DNA of 64,000 nucleotides from Hephaestia sp. MAHUQ-44 (GCF_023806085.1 NZ_JAMSLX010000004.1:221080-285079), one strand, 5' to 3'. Positions 47,854 through 57,243 are shown, counted from the stretch's first letter. Notes: generated by a model from the sequence alone, not told the origin. Made by a program: numbers and translations.

Positions 47854-49653
47854 TCAATGGTTATCGCGCGGCACGCCGTGGGTCTGGGCGATCCGCTGGA
47901 ACTTCTCGGCACCTTCGAGGATCGCGCCATCGGCGATCTGCCCGATCGTCGCGCGCTGGATTTCCTGCCACGGCGTCTGCGAGGCGGGGTAGGGATAGCC
48001 GCCCGCCGCCTCGAGCGCCGCGCGCCGCTCGGCCAGTTCGGCGTCCGAAATCAGCATGTCGGCGGTACCGCGCTTGAGGTCGATCCGCACCCGATCACCG
48101 GTCTTGAGCAGCGCCAGGCCGCCGCCCACCGCCGCCTCGGGCGAGGCGTTGAGGATCGACGGGCTGCCGCTGGTCCCCGATTGCCGCCCGTCGCCGATGC
48201 ACGGCAGCGCATGGACGCCCTCGCGGATCAGATAGGCCGGCGGGCGCATGTTGACGACTTCGGCCGCGCCCGGATAGCCGAACGGCCCGGCGCCGCGCAT
48301 GAACAGCAAGGTAGTGGGGGTGATGCCAACCGCGGGATCGTCGATCCGCGCGTGATAATCCTCGGGGCCATCGAACACGACCGCCTCGCCCTCGAACGCC
48401 TCGGGATCGTCGGGGTTGGACAGGAAGCGCGCCCGGAAATCGTCCGAGATCACGCTCGTCTTCATGATCGCGGCGTCGAACAGATTGCCGCGCAGGACGA
48501 TGAAGCCCGCATCCTCGAGGATCGGCTGGTCATAGGGGCGGATCACGCGCTCATCCGCGATCCGCGCGTTGCGATAATTCTCGCCGATCGTCTTGCCGGT
48601 GCACGTCATCGCGTCGGTATCGAGCAGATCGTGCTTGATCAGTTCGGACGCGACCGCGGGCACGCCGCCGGCATGATAATAATCCTCGCCCAGATATTCG
48701 CCCGCCGGCTGGAGATTGACGAGCAGCGGAATGTGGTGGCCATATTCCTGCCAATCGTCGATCGGCAGTTCGACGCCCATGTGGCGCGCGATCGCGGCGA
48801 GGTGCATCGGCGCGTTGGTCGAGCCGCCGATCGCCGAATTGATGCGGATCGCGTTGAGGAATGCTTCGCGCGTCATGATCTGCGACGGCTTGAGATCCTC
48901 GCGGACCATCTCGACGATCCGCTTGCCGGTGCGCCACGACACTTCCTGACGGTCGCGATACGGCGCGGGGATCGCGGCCGATCCGGGCAGCGACATGCCC
49001 AGCGCTTCGGCGAGGCTGTTCATCGTCGAGGCGGTGCCCATCGTGTTGCAGAACCCGGTCGACGGCGCCGACGAGGCGACCAGCTCGATAAAGCCCTTGT
49101 CGTCGATCTCGCCCGCCGCGAGCAGTTCGCGTGCCTTCCACACGATCGTGCCCGATCCGGTACGCTCGCCGCGATGCCAGCCGTTGAGCATCGGCCCGAC
49201 CGACAGCGCGATCGCGGGAATGTTGACGGTCGCAGCGGCCATCAGCGCGGCGGGGGTGGTCTTGTCGCAGCCCGTGGTCAGCACCACGCCGTCGAGCGGA
49301 TAGCCGAACAGCACTTCGACCAGCCCGAGATAGGAGAGGTTGCGATCGAGCCCCGCGGTCGGCCGCTTGCCCGTCTCCTGGATCGGATGGACGGGAAATT
49401 CGAGCGCGACGCCGCCGGCATCGCGAATCCCTTCGCGGACGCGATCGGCGAGCACCAGATGGTGGCGGTTGCATGGGCTCAGGTCGCTGCCGGTCTGCGC
49501 GATGCCGATGATCGGCTTGCCCGAGCGTAGTTCGTCGAGGCTCAGCCCGAAATTGAGATAGCGCTCGAGATAGAGCGCGGTCATGTCGATATTGTCGGGA
49601 TTGTCGAACCACGCACGGCTGCGAAGCTTGGGCGTGGAGGAGGCGTCAGTCAT
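47854..49653 (-). CDS. IlvD/Edd-family sugar-acid dehydratase (probable L-arabonate or related)
   Basis: A 599-residue Fe-S dehydratase collinear with XylD, with cluster cysteines Cys61, Cys129 and Cys202 at identical positions. It should dehydrate an aldonic acid to its 2-keto-3-deoxy form. The AraD1-type enzyme and aldose epimerase nearby make L-arabonate a good candidate; fuconate, galactonate or a second xylonate dehydratase are alternatives. It lies 24 bp after galM, presumably in one operon. The C-terminus ends PRDNH, as in XylD-type enzymes. Confidence 0.88.
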   Translation of the reverse strand: MTDASSTPKLRSRAWFDNPDNIDMTALYLERYLNFGLSLDELRSGKPIIGIAQTGSDLSPCNRHHLVLADRVREGIRDAGGVALEFPVHPIQETGKRPTAGLDRNLSYLGLVEVLFGYPLDGVVLTTGCDKTTPAALMAAATVNIPAIALSVGPMLNGWHRGERTGSGTIVWKARELLAAGEIDDKGFIELVASSAPSTGFCNTMGTASTMNSLAEALGMSLPGSAAIPAPYRDRQEVSWRTGKRIVEMVREDLKPSQIMTREAFLNAIRINSAIGGSTNAPMHLAAIARHMGVELPIDDWQEYGHHIPLLVNLQPAGEYLGEDYYHAGGVPAVASELIKHDLLDTDAMTCTGKTIGENYRNARIADERVIRPYDQPILEDAGFIVLRGNLFDAAIMKTSVISDDFRARFLSNPDDPEAFEGEAVVFDGPEDYHARIDDPAVGITPTTLLFMRGAGPFGYPGAAEVVNMRPPAYLIREGVHALPCIGDGRQSGTSGSPSILNASPEAAVGGGLALLKTGDRVRIDLKRGTADMLISDAELAERRAALEAAGGYPYPASQTPWQEIQRATIGQIADGAILEGAEKFQRIAQTHGVPRDNH

Positions 49654-49677
49654 GGTAAGCGGGCTCCGGAGAGATCA

Positions 49678-50841
49678 TCAATTGGCCGTCGAAAGACGGA
49701 AGATCATGCGGTGGTGATAGGGCGTGCCCGGATCGACCCGTGCCGAGGCGAAGCCGGGTTGGTTGGGTGAATCGGGGAATTTCTGCGGCTCCATCGCGAT
49801 GCCGTCACCCTGGCGATAAAGATGGCCGTGCTTGCCGACGAGCGTGCCGTCGAGGAAATTGCCGGTGTAGATCTGCATCCCCGGCTCGGTCGACAGCACG
49901 TCGAGCACGCGGCCGCTCTTGGGGTCCTCGAGCCGCGCGGCGAGCTTGGGTTCGGCGGTCAGCCCGGCGTCGAGCGCGAAATTATGGTCATAGCCGCGCC
50001 CCGCGACGATCTGCGGATCGGTGCCGTCGCGAATGCCGTCGCCGATCGTGCGGGCTTTGCGGAAATCGAACACCGTGCCCGCGACGGGCTTGAGTTCGCC
50101 GGTCGGGATCAGCGCGGCGTTGACCGGGGTGTAGGCGGCGGCGGGCACCGTCAGTTTGTGGTCGAGAATGCCGGTGGCGGCACCTTCGCCGGCGAGATTG
50201 AAGATGCCGTGATTGGTCATGTTGACCACGGTCGGCCGATCGGTGGTCGCGTTGAAATCGATCGTGAGCTGGTTCTTCTCGTCGAGCGCATAAGTGACGG
50301 TCGCGGTGAGCGTGCCGGGGTAGCCCTGATCGCCATCGGGGCTGGTCAGCGCGAGCGTCACGCTGGCCACCGGCCCCTGTTTGACGTCGGTGATCGTCCA
50401 CACCTGTTTGTCGAACCCGCGCGCGCCGCCGTGGAGCGAGTTGGCGGTGTCGTTGAGCGTGAGCTGATAGGTTTGGCCGTCGAGCGCGAATTTTCCGCCC
50501 GCGATCCGGTTTGCATAGCGGCCGACGGTGACACCGAAATAATTGGGCTTGTCGACGAAGCTCGCGAGATCGTCATAGCCGAGCATGATATCGGCGCTCT
50601 TGCCGTCGCGATCGGGGGCCTCGAGCGCCTGCAACGTCGCACCATAGGCAATGATCCGCGCCGAAACGCCGCGATCGTTGGTGAGCGTCACCGCCTCGAT
50701 CGGGGTGCCGTCGGCAAGCGTGCCGAACTGCGATCGCTGTGCCGTCACGCTCTTCTCCTGCGGGGAGTTGCCGTCGGTCTGTGGCGAGCAGCCGGCCACC
50801 GCGAGGAGTGCGGCGGCGGATCCGATGGCGAACCGTTTCAT
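49678..50841 (-). CDS. galM: Exported aldose 1-epimerase (mutarotase)
   Basis: A 387-residue mutarotase with a lipoprotein signal (MKRFAIGSAAALLAVAGCSPQ, Cys18). Family blocks are GRYANRIAGGKF, NSLHGGARGFDK (catalytic His) and VNMTNHGIFNLAGEG (second His), with the acid region near YTGNFLDGTL. It would interconvert sugar anomers in the periplasm before uptake or oxidation. It heads the galM-dehydratase operon, and its leader holds a tandem 19-bp duplication that includes the ribosome binding site. Confidence 0.92.
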   Translation of the reverse strand: MKRFAIGSAAALLAVAGCSPQTDGNSPQEKSVTAQRSQFGTLADGTPIEAVTLTNDRGVSARIIAYGATLQALEAPDRDGKSADIMLGYDDLASFVDKPNYFGVTVGRYANRIAGGKFALDGQTYQLTLNDTANSLHGGARGFDKQVWTITDVKQGPVASVTLALTSPDGDQGYPGTLTATVTYALDEKNQLTIDFNATTDRPTVVNMTNHGIFNLAGEGAATGILDHKLTVPAAAYTPVNAALIPTGELKPVAGTVFDFRKARTIGDGIRDGTDPQIVAGRGYDHNFALDAGLTAEPKLAARLEDPKSGRVLDVLSTEPGMQIYTGNFLDGTLVGKHGHLYRQGDGIAMEPQKFPDSPNQPGFASARVDPGTPYHHRMIFRLSTAN

Positions 50842-50848
50842 GGGCTAT

Positions 50849-50886
50849 CCTTGCTGCGGGAAGATTGCCTTGCTGCGAGAAGATTG
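50849..50886. repeat. Tandem 19-bp duplication in the galM leader
   Basis: Two adjacent 19-bp units (50849-50867 and 50868-50886) differ at one base. On the minus strand each unit ends in GCAAGG, which for the copy next to the gene acts as the ribosome binding site of galM. A recent slippage duplication is the simplest cause. Confidence 0.8.
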
Positions 50887-50901
50887 ACCCGCGTCATAAC
50901 C

Positions 50902-50909
50902 GTATATAC
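50902..50909. promoter_or_regulatory. Palindrome GTATATAC in the divergent galM/permease region
   Basis: This 8-bp perfect palindrome lies between two divergent units of the sugar-acid locus. Its form recalls the GTATAC core in front of the GntR gene at 46964, so it may be a GntR operator. The match is short and the call weak. Confidence 0.35.
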
Positions 50910-50964
50910 TCAGACAAGAAGAAATTGAAAGTCGATTCCGGTATCGTAAAAGAGGACGCGCTTG

Positions 50965-52302
50965 ATGGCTCTGCCCCCCACTACCGACCCCATTCCGACC
51001 GCGGGCGCCACCGGCCCCGGCGGCGCTGGGTTGGTCTATCGTTCGGCGCTGATGCTGCTGGCGACGCTCTTCTTCATGTGGGGCTTCATCACCGTCATCA
51101 ACAACACGCTGCTGCCGCATCTGCGCAGCGTGTTCGATCTCACCTACACCCAGACGACGCTGATCGAATCGGTGTGGTTCATCGCCTATTTCGTTGCCTC
51201 GATCCCCTCGGCGAAGCTGATCGAACGGATCGGCTATCAGAAGTCGCTGGTGGTCGGCTTGCTGGTGATGGCGACGGGCGCGCTGATGATGATCCCGGCC
51301 GCGCGCATCCCGTCCTACGGTGTGGTGCTGACCGCGCTGTTCGTGGTCGCGAGCGGGATTACGCTGCTTCAGGTCGCCGCCAACCCCTATGTCGCGGTGA
51401 TCGGCTCGCCCGAGACCGCCTCGTCGCGGCTCAATCTGGTCCAGGCGTTCAACTCGATGGGGACGACGCTCGCGCCCCTGTTCGGGGGCTATCTCATCCT
51501 CTCGCGCAGCACCTCGGGCACCCGCGTCGATGGTGCCGCCGAAATGACGATGGCCGAACGGCTTGCCGATGCCCAGTCGGTGCAGCTTCCCTATCTGATC
51601 GTCGCCGGCGTGCTCGTGGTGCTCGCAATCGTGATCGCGCGCTACAAACTGCCCGCGCTCGGCGTCGCGACCCAGCGCGCCACCGCCGCGGATCGCCACC
51701 AGCATTCGCTGTGGCGGCACCGCAATCTGGTGTTCGGCATCCCCGCGATCTTCATCTATCTGATCGCCGAGATCGGCGTGTCGAACCTGTTCATCAACTT
51801 CGTGTCGGCGCCCGAAATCGGCAATATCAGCCACGCCACGGCGTCGAACTATCTGTTCCTGCTGTGGGGCGGGATGATGGTCGGCCGGTTCGCGGGCAGC
51901 TTCCTGATGCGCAAGCTCTCCCCGGAGCGCGTGCTCGCAGGGGCGGCGATCGGCGCATTCGTGGTGATGATCATCACCACCTTCGCGACCGGCCCGACGG
52001 CGATGTGGACGCTGATCTCGGTGGGGCTGTTCCACTCGATCATGTTCCCGACGATCTTCACGCTCGGTATCCGCGGGCTGGGGCCGCTCACCGAAGAGGG
52101 GTCAGGTCTGCTGGTGATGGCGATTGCGGGCGGCGCGCTTGTGATCGTCCAGGGCTGGCTCGCCGATCGTTATGGATTGCAATTGTCGTTCCTGCTGACC
52201 GCAGCGTGCGAATTGTACGTGCTGTTCTACGCACTCTGGGGCTCGAAGCCGGTGGTGTCGGGCCGCACCCCGCCGCCCGTCGCCGAACCCGGTGCGGTCT
52301 GA
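50965..52302 (+). CDS. Sugar MFS transporter, FucP (FGHS) family
   Basis: A 445-residue inner-membrane permease with 12 helices. LFFMWGFITVINNTLLPHLR followed by SVFDL in helix 1, LGIRGLGPLTEEGSG and the NPYVAVIG motif are those of the fucose/glucose-galactose permease group. ATG 50965 is preferred over TTG 50962. It is divergent from galM and followed by the AraD1-type gene, so it probably imports an aldose such as L-arabinose, galactose or fucose. Confidence 0.88.
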   Translation: MALPPTTDPIPTAGATGPGGAGLVYRSALMLLATLFFMWGFITVINNTLLPHLRSVFDLTYTQTTLIESVWFIAYFVASIPSAKLIERIGYQKSLVVGLLVMATGALMMIPAARIPSYGVVLTALFVVASGITLLQVAANPYVAVIGSPETASSRLNLVQAFNSMGTTLAPLFGGYLILSRSTSGTRVDGAAEMTMAERLADAQSVQLPYLIVAGVLVVLAIVIARYKLPALGVATQRATAADRHQHSLWRHRNLVFGIPAIFIYLIAEIGVSNLFINFVSAPEIGNISHATASNYLFLLWGGMMVGRFAGSFLMRKLSPERVLAGAAIGAFVVMIITTFATGPTAMWTLISVGLFHSIMFPTIFTLGIRGLGPLTEEGSGLLVMAIAGGALVIVQGWLADRYGLQLSFLLTAACELYVLFYALWGSKPVVSGRTPPPVAEPGAV

Positions 52303-52343
52303 CCGCGCCGCGTGGGCAGGATTATTTCTAAGGATAGGACGTC

Positions 52344-53324
52344 ATGTCGATAAGTTTCGTTCAGTTTCGTGATGCCGCCGGGCGCGGTGTCGCTCTGGTC
52401 ACGCCCGATGCCGCGCCGCGCCGCGTGGCGGGGGTCGAGGCCGTGTACGATCTCGCTCAGGCGGCGCTTGCCGCCGGGGCCGGGCTCGCCGATCAGGCAC
52501 AGGCCGCCGGGCTGGGCGATCCGGTCGATCTCGACGCGGTGACCTTGCTCGCGCCGATCGATCATCGTGATCCCGCGCATCTGCTGATGACGGGCACCGG
52601 GCTCACCCATCTCGGCTCGGCCGAGGGGCGCGACAAGATGCACCGCGCCGCGGCCGAGGCTGCGCACCAGACCGATTCGATGAAGATGTTCCTGATGGGC
52701 GTCGAGGGCGGCAAGCCTGGCGACGGCAGCATCGGCGTCCAGCCCGAATGGTTCTACAAGGGCGACGGTTCGGCGCTGGTCGCGCCCGGCGCCCCGCTGC
52801 CGTCGCCCGATTTCGCGCTCGACGCGGGCGAGGAACCCGAGATTGCGGGCATCTATCTGATCGCCGATGACGGCACCCCCGTCCGGCTCGGTTTCGCGCT
52901 CGCCAACGAATTTTCGGATCACGTCACCGAACGCGGCAATTACCTGTGGCTCGCGCATTCGAAGCTGCGCCCGGCGGCGCTCGGGCCCGAACTGCTCACC
53001 GGCACGCTGCCCGATCATGTCGAAGGCGCCAGCCGGATCGTGCGCGACGGCAAGACGATCTGGGAAAAGCCCTTCCTCTCGGGCGAGGGCAATATGTCGC
53101 ACGCGATCAGCAACCTCGAACATCACCATTTCAAATATGCTGGCTTCCGTCGCCCCGGCGACGTCCACGTCCATTTTTTCGGTACCGCGACGCTGTCGTT
53201 CAGCGAAGGCGTCCAGACGCAGCCCGGCGACGTGTTCGAGATCGAGGCGGCGCCGTTCACGATGCCGGTATCGAACCCGATCGGCAGCGCCCCCGCGCTC
53301 GATACGGCGGTAAAGATATTGTGA
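52344..53324 (+). CDS. AraD1/GguC-family protein, probable 2-keto-3-deoxy-sugar-acid dehydratase
   Basis: A 326-residue member of the fumarylacetoacetate-hydrolase-related AraD1 (GguC) family. Readable blocks are LLMTGTGLTHLGSAEGRDKM, IGVQPEWFYKGDG, EEPEIAGIYLI and NLEHHHFKYAGFRRPGDVH, which carry the acidic metal ligands and histidines. In the context of a sugar-acid dehydratase it probably acts on 2-keto-3-deoxy-L-arabonate or a related intermediate. It lies 41 bp after the permease gene in the same operon. Confidence 0.82.
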   Translation: MSISFVQFRDAAGRGVALVTPDAAPRRVAGVEAVYDLAQAALAAGAGLADQAQAAGLGDPVDLDAVTLLAPIDHRDPAHLLMTGTGLTHLGSAEGRDKMHRAAAEAAHQTDSMKMFLMGVEGGKPGDGSIGVQPEWFYKGDGSALVAPGAPLPSPDFALDAGEEPEIAGIYLIADDGTPVRLGFALANEFSDHVTERGNYLWLAHSKLRPAALGPELLTGTLPDHVEGASRIVRDGKTIWEKPFLSGEGNMSHAISNLEHHHFKYAGFRRPGDVHVHFFGTATLSFSEGVQTQPGDVFEIEAAPFTMPVSNPIGSAPALDTAVKIL

Positions 53325-53333
53325 TCGCACCCT

Positions 53334-53356
53334 CCGCCCGCAGCCGGTGCGGGCGG
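53334..53356. other. Hairpin between the AraD1-type gene and gntR
   Basis: CCGCCCGCA (53334-53342) and TGCGGGCGG (53348-53356) form a 9-bp perfect stem with loop GCCGG. No T run follows, so it is not a clear terminator; it may attenuate or stabilise the message between the catabolic gene and the regulator. Confidence 0.5.
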
Positions 53357-53409
53357 AACGGACGCTCGCATTGCTGCGCACTGCTGACGGTTGATGGAGG
53401 GGATGCCGC

Positions 53410-54063
53410 ATGAGCATCGTCGTTCGCACGCTTGCCGAGCAGGTGTTCGAGGTCATCCGCGAACGGATCGTCACCGGTCGTCTGGCGTATGATATCGCGA
53501 TCCGGCAGGATGCGCTCGCCGCCGAACTGGGCGTCTCCAAAATCCCGCTGCGCGAGGCGCTGGCACGGCTCGAACAGGAAGGGCTGCTGATCAGCCAGCC
53601 CAATCGCGGCTATTTCGTCCGCCCGATGACGGCCGATGAGGCCGATGAGATCTTTGTGCTGCGGCTTGACATAGAGCCACGCGCTGCCGGCCTCGCGGCG
53701 GCGATGGCCGATGACGCCGATCGCGCGGCCGTGCAACGCGCCTTCGACGATCTCGATGCCGCGCATTGTGGCCGCCCCGATCTCACGGTGCGCAGCCGGA
53801 CCTTTGATATGGCGCTCATTCGTGCGGTCGCCCGGCCGCTCACCACGCAACTCGTCGAGCGGTTGCAGGTGATGGCCGAGCGCTATGTGCTCGCGCATCA
53901 TGAATCCGCCGGGCGCAGGGAGCGTGCGCATCGGGAGCGCCGCGATCTGATCGAGGCGTGGCTCGCGCGCGATACCGCGGCAACCGAGCGTTTGCTGGCG
54001 ACGCATATCGACGGCGCGCGCGCCGATCTCAACCAACAATTGCGTGGTGCGGCACCGCGCTGA
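53410..54063 (+). CDS. GntR-family regulator 2 (FCD type)
   Basis: A 217-residue regulator with an N-terminal winged helix (ELGVSKIPLREALARLEQEG, about residues 38-57) and an FCD effector domain. ATG 53410 follows TGGAGGGG. It ends the permease-AraD1 operon, while a second GntR protein of different sequence stands at the other end of the locus, so one may sense the sugar acid and the other a different intermediate. Confidence 0.88.
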   Translation: MSIVVRTLAEQVFEVIRERIVTGRLAYDIAIRQDALAAELGVSKIPLREALARLEQEGLLISQPNRGYFVRPMTADEADEIFVLRLDIEPRAAGLAAAMADDADRAAVQRAFDDLDAAHCGRPDLTVRSRTFDMALIRAVARPLTTQLVERLQVMAERYVLAHHESAGRRERAHRERRDLIEAWLARDTAATERLLATHIDGARADLNQQLRGAAPR

Positions 54064-54074
54064 CGCGGGCGGTG

Positions 54075-54302
54075 TCAGTCGACGGAAGCAGGCGGCGGCG
54101 CGGCGGCGTCGAGAACGCGGGCGGCGGTGGCGGCTTCGCGAGCGTCGCGCTGGCGGCGCGTGCGTTCGGCGCGTTCGGCCATCGCCGTCCAGGCACGCTC
54201 GGCACGTTCACACCGATCGCGCACATTGTCGAGCGTCGCGGCTTCGGCGGCGGCGTGCTCGGCAGCGGCACGAGCGCGGTAGAAAACGGGATCGTCGGCC
54301 AT
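54075..54302 (-). CDS. Small conserved helical protein of sphingomonad type
   Basis: A 75-residue, Ala/Arg/Glu-rich, all-helical protein beginning MADDPVFYRARAAAEHAAAE and containing LDNVRDRCERAERAWTAMAE. Small proteins of this pattern (YRARAAAE, TLxNVRxR, W..MA.RAERT) are common hypothetical proteins in sphingomonads; no function is known to me. The start ATG 54302 is chosen because the longer frame runs through the cold-shock terminator. It converges with the GntR gene. Confidence 0.62.
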   Translation of the reverse strand: MADDPVFYRARAAAEHAAAEAATLDNVRDRCERAERAWTAMAERAERTRRQRDAREAATAARVLDAAAPPPASVD

Positions 54303-54354
54303 GCGGGCTTTCGGATGAGGGAAGGGCCGGATGAGGGAAAGGCGGTCGATCGGC

Positions 54355-54397
54355 CAAAACGGGCACCGGCGGCGCTGCACAGGCGCCGCCGGTGCCC
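54355..54397 (-). terminator. Intrinsic terminator of the cold-shock gene
   Basis: A perfect 15-bp stem (54361-54375 with 54383-54397, 7-base loop) is followed on the minus strand by GTTTTGG. It lies 5 bp beyond the cold-shock stop codon. Confidence 0.85.
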
Positions 54398-54402
54398 CGG
54401 TA

Positions 54403-54615
54403 TCAGTCGAGCGCCTGAATGTTGACCGCAGCCTTCTTGCCGCGACGATCGTCCTCAAGGTCGTAGGTCACGCGCTGATCCTGGCGCAGCGTGGCAAGCC
54501 CCGCCTTCTCGACCGCGGTGATGTGCACGAACGCGTCGTTGCCGCCTTCGTCGGGGGCGATGAAGCCATAGCCCTTGTCGGCGTTGAAAAATTTGACGGT
54601 GCCGGAAATGGCCAT
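54403..54615 (-). CDS. Cold-shock domain protein (CspA family)
   Basis: A 70-residue single-domain nucleic acid chaperone. RNP1 is KGYGFI (residues 14-19) and RNP2 is DAFVHI (27-32); the whole OB fold is present and of normal length. It is monocistronic, with a leader of roughly 125 bases and its own terminator. The leader hairpin at 54643 may serve temperature or growth control as in other csp genes. Confidence 0.95.
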   Translation of the reverse strand: MAISGTVKFFNADKGYGFIAPDEGGNDAFVHITAVEKAGLATLRQDQRVTYDLEDDRRGKKAAVNIQALD

Positions 54616-54642
54616 TGCGGTAGTCCTTCTTTCGTTCAGGGG

Positions 54643-54659
54643 GCGCCGATTGTCGGCGC
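54643..54659 (-). promoter_or_regulatory. Hairpin in the cold-shock mRNA leader
   Basis: GCGCCGA-TTG-TCGGCGC, a 7-bp perfect stem about 30 bases before the start codon and close to the ribosome binding region. An AT-rich stretch with TCTATATAGA near 54740-54750 may be the promoter. The role is inferred from the known leader control of csp genes. Confidence 0.45.
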
Positions 54660-54842
54660 ACCCGATGCTTCGGCAGCAGGGAAAGAAGGAAGAAGGTGCC
54701 GCAAAGCGCCGAAGACCGTCGATATGCGACTGTAGCCGCGTCTATATAGACCTAGTTGCGACCGATTGTAAGCGCGCTGCGCCGAACGCCCCGGCGCGTG
54801 CCGCGAACCGTCGGTTGGGGCGGCGCCCCGTGGCGCAAAGTC

Positions 54843-55589
54843 TTACCGCACCGTTGCCGCGTAGAGCGCGATCGCGGCGGCGTTGGAGACGTTGAGGCTC
54901 TCCATTTTCGGAGCGATCGGCAGCCGCGCCAGCACGTCGCAATGGGCTTCGGTGTTCTGTCGCATCCCTTCGCCTTCGGCGCCGAGCACCAACGCGACGC
55001 GGCTGTCGCCGATCGCATCGGCCAACGTCGTCTGCGATTCGCCGGTGAGCCCGATGCGCCAGAATTCGGCCTCGGCAATCTCGTCCAGCGCGCGCGCGAG
55101 GTTCACCACGCGCACCCATGGCACCAGTTCTAGCGCGCCCGAGGCGGCGCGCGCCACCACCCCCGATTCGGGCGGGGCGTGGCGATCCTGCGTGACGATG
55201 CCGAGCGCGTTGAACGCCGCCGCCGAGCGCAGGATGGCGCCGACATTGTGCGGATCGGTGACCTGATCGAGCACCACCAGCGGTCGCTTGTCGTCGCCGC
55301 GCTGATTGAGCAGATCGCCGAGCCAGATATCCTCGAGCGGATCGACCTCGGCGACGATCCCCTGATGCGGGGCATCGCCGGGCACGAGGCGGGCGAGATC
55401 GGCGACGTCGGCATAGGTGACCTGGATCGCCGACGGCAGCTTGAACCCGGCCAGCGCCTCCCGCGTGCCCCATATCTTGCGGATCGTGCGCTCGGGGTTG
55501 GCGAGCGCCGCGGTCACCGCGTGCCGCCCCCAGAAACGAGGGCGGCCGGGTGTGCCGTGGGTGGTCGAGCGTTGGCCGCGACGCGCCAT
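54843..55589 (-). CDS. rlmB: 23S rRNA (guanosine-2'-O-)-methyltransferase RlmB
   Basis: A 248-residue SPOUT-class methyltransferase that modifies G2251 in the 23S rRNA P loop. It begins with a basic stretch and GRHAVTAALANPERTI (substrate-binding domain), then VVLDQVTDPHNVGAILRSA and the knot motif VLGAEGEGMR and ESLNVSNAAAIALY at the end. ATG 55589 is used; a TTG one codon upstream is less likely. Confidence 0.93.
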   Translation of the reverse strand: MARRGQRSTTHGTPGRPRFWGRHAVTAALANPERTIRKIWGTREALAGFKLPSAIQVTYADVADLARLVPGDAPHQGIVAEVDPLEDIWLGDLLNQRGDDKRPLVVLDQVTDPHNVGAILRSAAAFNALGIVTQDRHAPPESGVVARAASGALELVPWVRVVNLARALDEIAEAEFWRIGLTGESQTTLADAIGDSRVALVLGAEGEGMRQNTEAHCDVLARLPIAPKMESLNVSNAAAIALYAATVR

Positions 55590-55635
55590 CAATCATTGCC
55601 CGCAGAATGGGTCGGGGCGGTCGGTCGGGCCATCA

Positions 55636-57243
55636 TCAATCGTCATCCGGATAAGCATAAGGGTCGGTCGGCACCGGCTCGCGCGGCAGCGGCGGGCGTG
55701 GCAGCGCCTTGTCGGCGTTGGCCGCCGAAAGCAACAGCGAGGCGAGCACGATTGCACCCTGCCGCATATCCTCGGCCTTCAGGTGATCGAACGTGTCGAC
55801 ATTGGTGTGGTGCAGCCGGCTGTCATAATCGAGCGGATCCTGGATGAACTGGAACCCCGGCACGCCCACCGCCTGCATGAACACATGGTCGGTGCCGCCG
55901 GTGCGGCTCATCACGACATGGTCCGCGCCCATCGCCGCGAAGGGCGCCAGCCATTCGCGGAAGATCGGCACCGCGGCGGGATTATTCTCGGCATAGAGCC
56001 CGCGCAATTTGCCCGAGCCGTTGTCGATGTTGAAATAAGCGGCAAGGTCGCCATAGCCCGGCCGCGGGTGGATCGGCCAGCGCTGCTGCCAGCCGAAATA
56101 GCGTTCCAGCCCCGTCTTTTCGGGCACATTGGGGTCGCCGCGCATCGCCAGATGCTGCTCGACATAGGCCAGGCTGCCGAGCAACCCCTGTTCCTCGCCC
56201 GACCAGAGCGCGAAGCGGATCGTGCGCTTGGGCCGCACGCCCATGTCGGCGAGGATGCGCGCCGCCTCCATGATCATCGCGGTGCCCGCGCCATTATCGG
56301 CAGCGCCGTCGCCCGCGACCCAACTGTCGAGATGTGCCCCCGCCATCACATAGCCGGCCTTGGGGTCGGTGCCCGGAATGTCGGCGAGGATGTTGTACGC
56401 CTTGCTGTCCGAATCGTCGTAATGGACCACGCTCGTCATCTCGACGACGGGGGCGGGGCCGACCTTGGCGAGCCGCGCGAGGCGGCGATAATCCTCGGCC
56501 GCGATCTCGAAACCCGGCATCACCTGGCTGTCGCCGCTGGCGAACAGATAGCCCGTGCCGTGGATCAGCTTGCCGTCGCGCGGCGACATGGTGGCATAGG
56601 CGAGCGCGCCCTCGGCCTTGAGAAAGGCATCGAGCTGCTTGGCGAAGGTCGCGCGCTTCATCCGGCGATCGGCGGCCTCGGGATCGTATTTGGGCTGCTC
56701 GAATTCGTCGAATTTGGCGATATCGGCATCGGTATAGCGGCGGAACGGCGCGGTCGACGGCTCGGAGCCATCGTTGGGGCGCGTCACCATCACGATCTTG
56801 CCCGCCAGCTTGCCGCGCCATTGGTCGAGATCCTCGGCCTTGCTCATCGGCGCGACGATCACAGGGGCGGAGATCGTGCCCGGCGTCGGCGGCGACCACG
56901 CGATCGGGATCGCGGTCAGTTCGATCACGCGCGGGGTGGTCATGCGCACCTGCGATCGCTCGATCCACCAGCCGCGGCCGAATTCGAAACCTTCCTTGTG
57001 GACGTTCTTCAATCCCCAGTCGCGGAACCGCGCCTGCGTCCATTCCTCGGCGGTACGCATCGTCGGCGAATTGGTCAGCCGCGCGCCGATCATGTCGGAC
57101 AGATATTGCGCGGTCTGCATCACCTGGCTGTGGTTGGTGCCCTCGTCGATGATGCGGTTGACCGCGCCGCGATCGACCGATTGGGCGGCGAGCGGTGTCG
57201 CGACCGCGGCCAGCGCGGCGGCGGCGAGTAGGAAATGGCGCAT
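55636..57243 (-). CDS. Secreted M28-family zinc aminopeptidase
   Basis: A 535-residue exported peptidase with signal peptide MRHFLLAAAALAAVATPLAA. A protease-associated domain (about residues 120-270) is inserted before the M28 catalytic core. Zinc ligands are readable: His304 (GAHLDSW), Asp316 (GAADNGAG), the catalytic and ligand Glu350/351 (WSGEEQG), an Asp in FNIDNGSG and a His in RLHHTNVD. It probably trims peptides in the periplasm or outside. ATG 57243 is used because the longer frame precedes the signal peptide. Confidence 0.92.
   Translation of the reverse strand: MRHFLLAAAALAAVATPLAAQSVDRGAVNRIIDEGTNHSQVMQTAQYLSDMIGARLTNSPTMRTAEEWTQARFRDWGLKNVHKEGFEFGRGWWIERSQVRMTTPRVIELTAIPIAWSPPTPGTISAPVIVAPMSKAEDLDQWRGKLAGKIVMVTRPNDGSEPSTAPFRRYTDADIAKFDEFEQPKYDPEAADRRMKRATFAKQLDAFLKAEGALAYATMSPRDGKLIHGTGYLFASGDSQVMPGFEIAAEDYRRLARLAKVGPAPVVEMTSVVHYDDSDSKAYNILADIPGTDPKAGYVMAGAHLDSWVAGDGAADNGAGTAMIMEAARILADMGVRPKRTIRFALWSGEEQGLLGSLAYVEQHLAMRGDPNVPEKTGLERYFGWQQRWPIHPRPGYGDLAAYFNIDNGSGKLRGLYAENNPAAVPIFREWLAPFAAMGADHVVMSRTGGTDHVFMQAVGVPGFQFIQDPLDYDSRLHHTNVDTFDHLKAEDMRQGAIVLASLLLSAANADKALPRPPLPREPVPTDPYAYPDDD

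Noticed and set aside
55417..57231. 604-codon open frame opposite the M28 peptidase gene
   Set aside because: Shadow frame; the peptidase on the minus strand has a signal peptide and complete zinc site.
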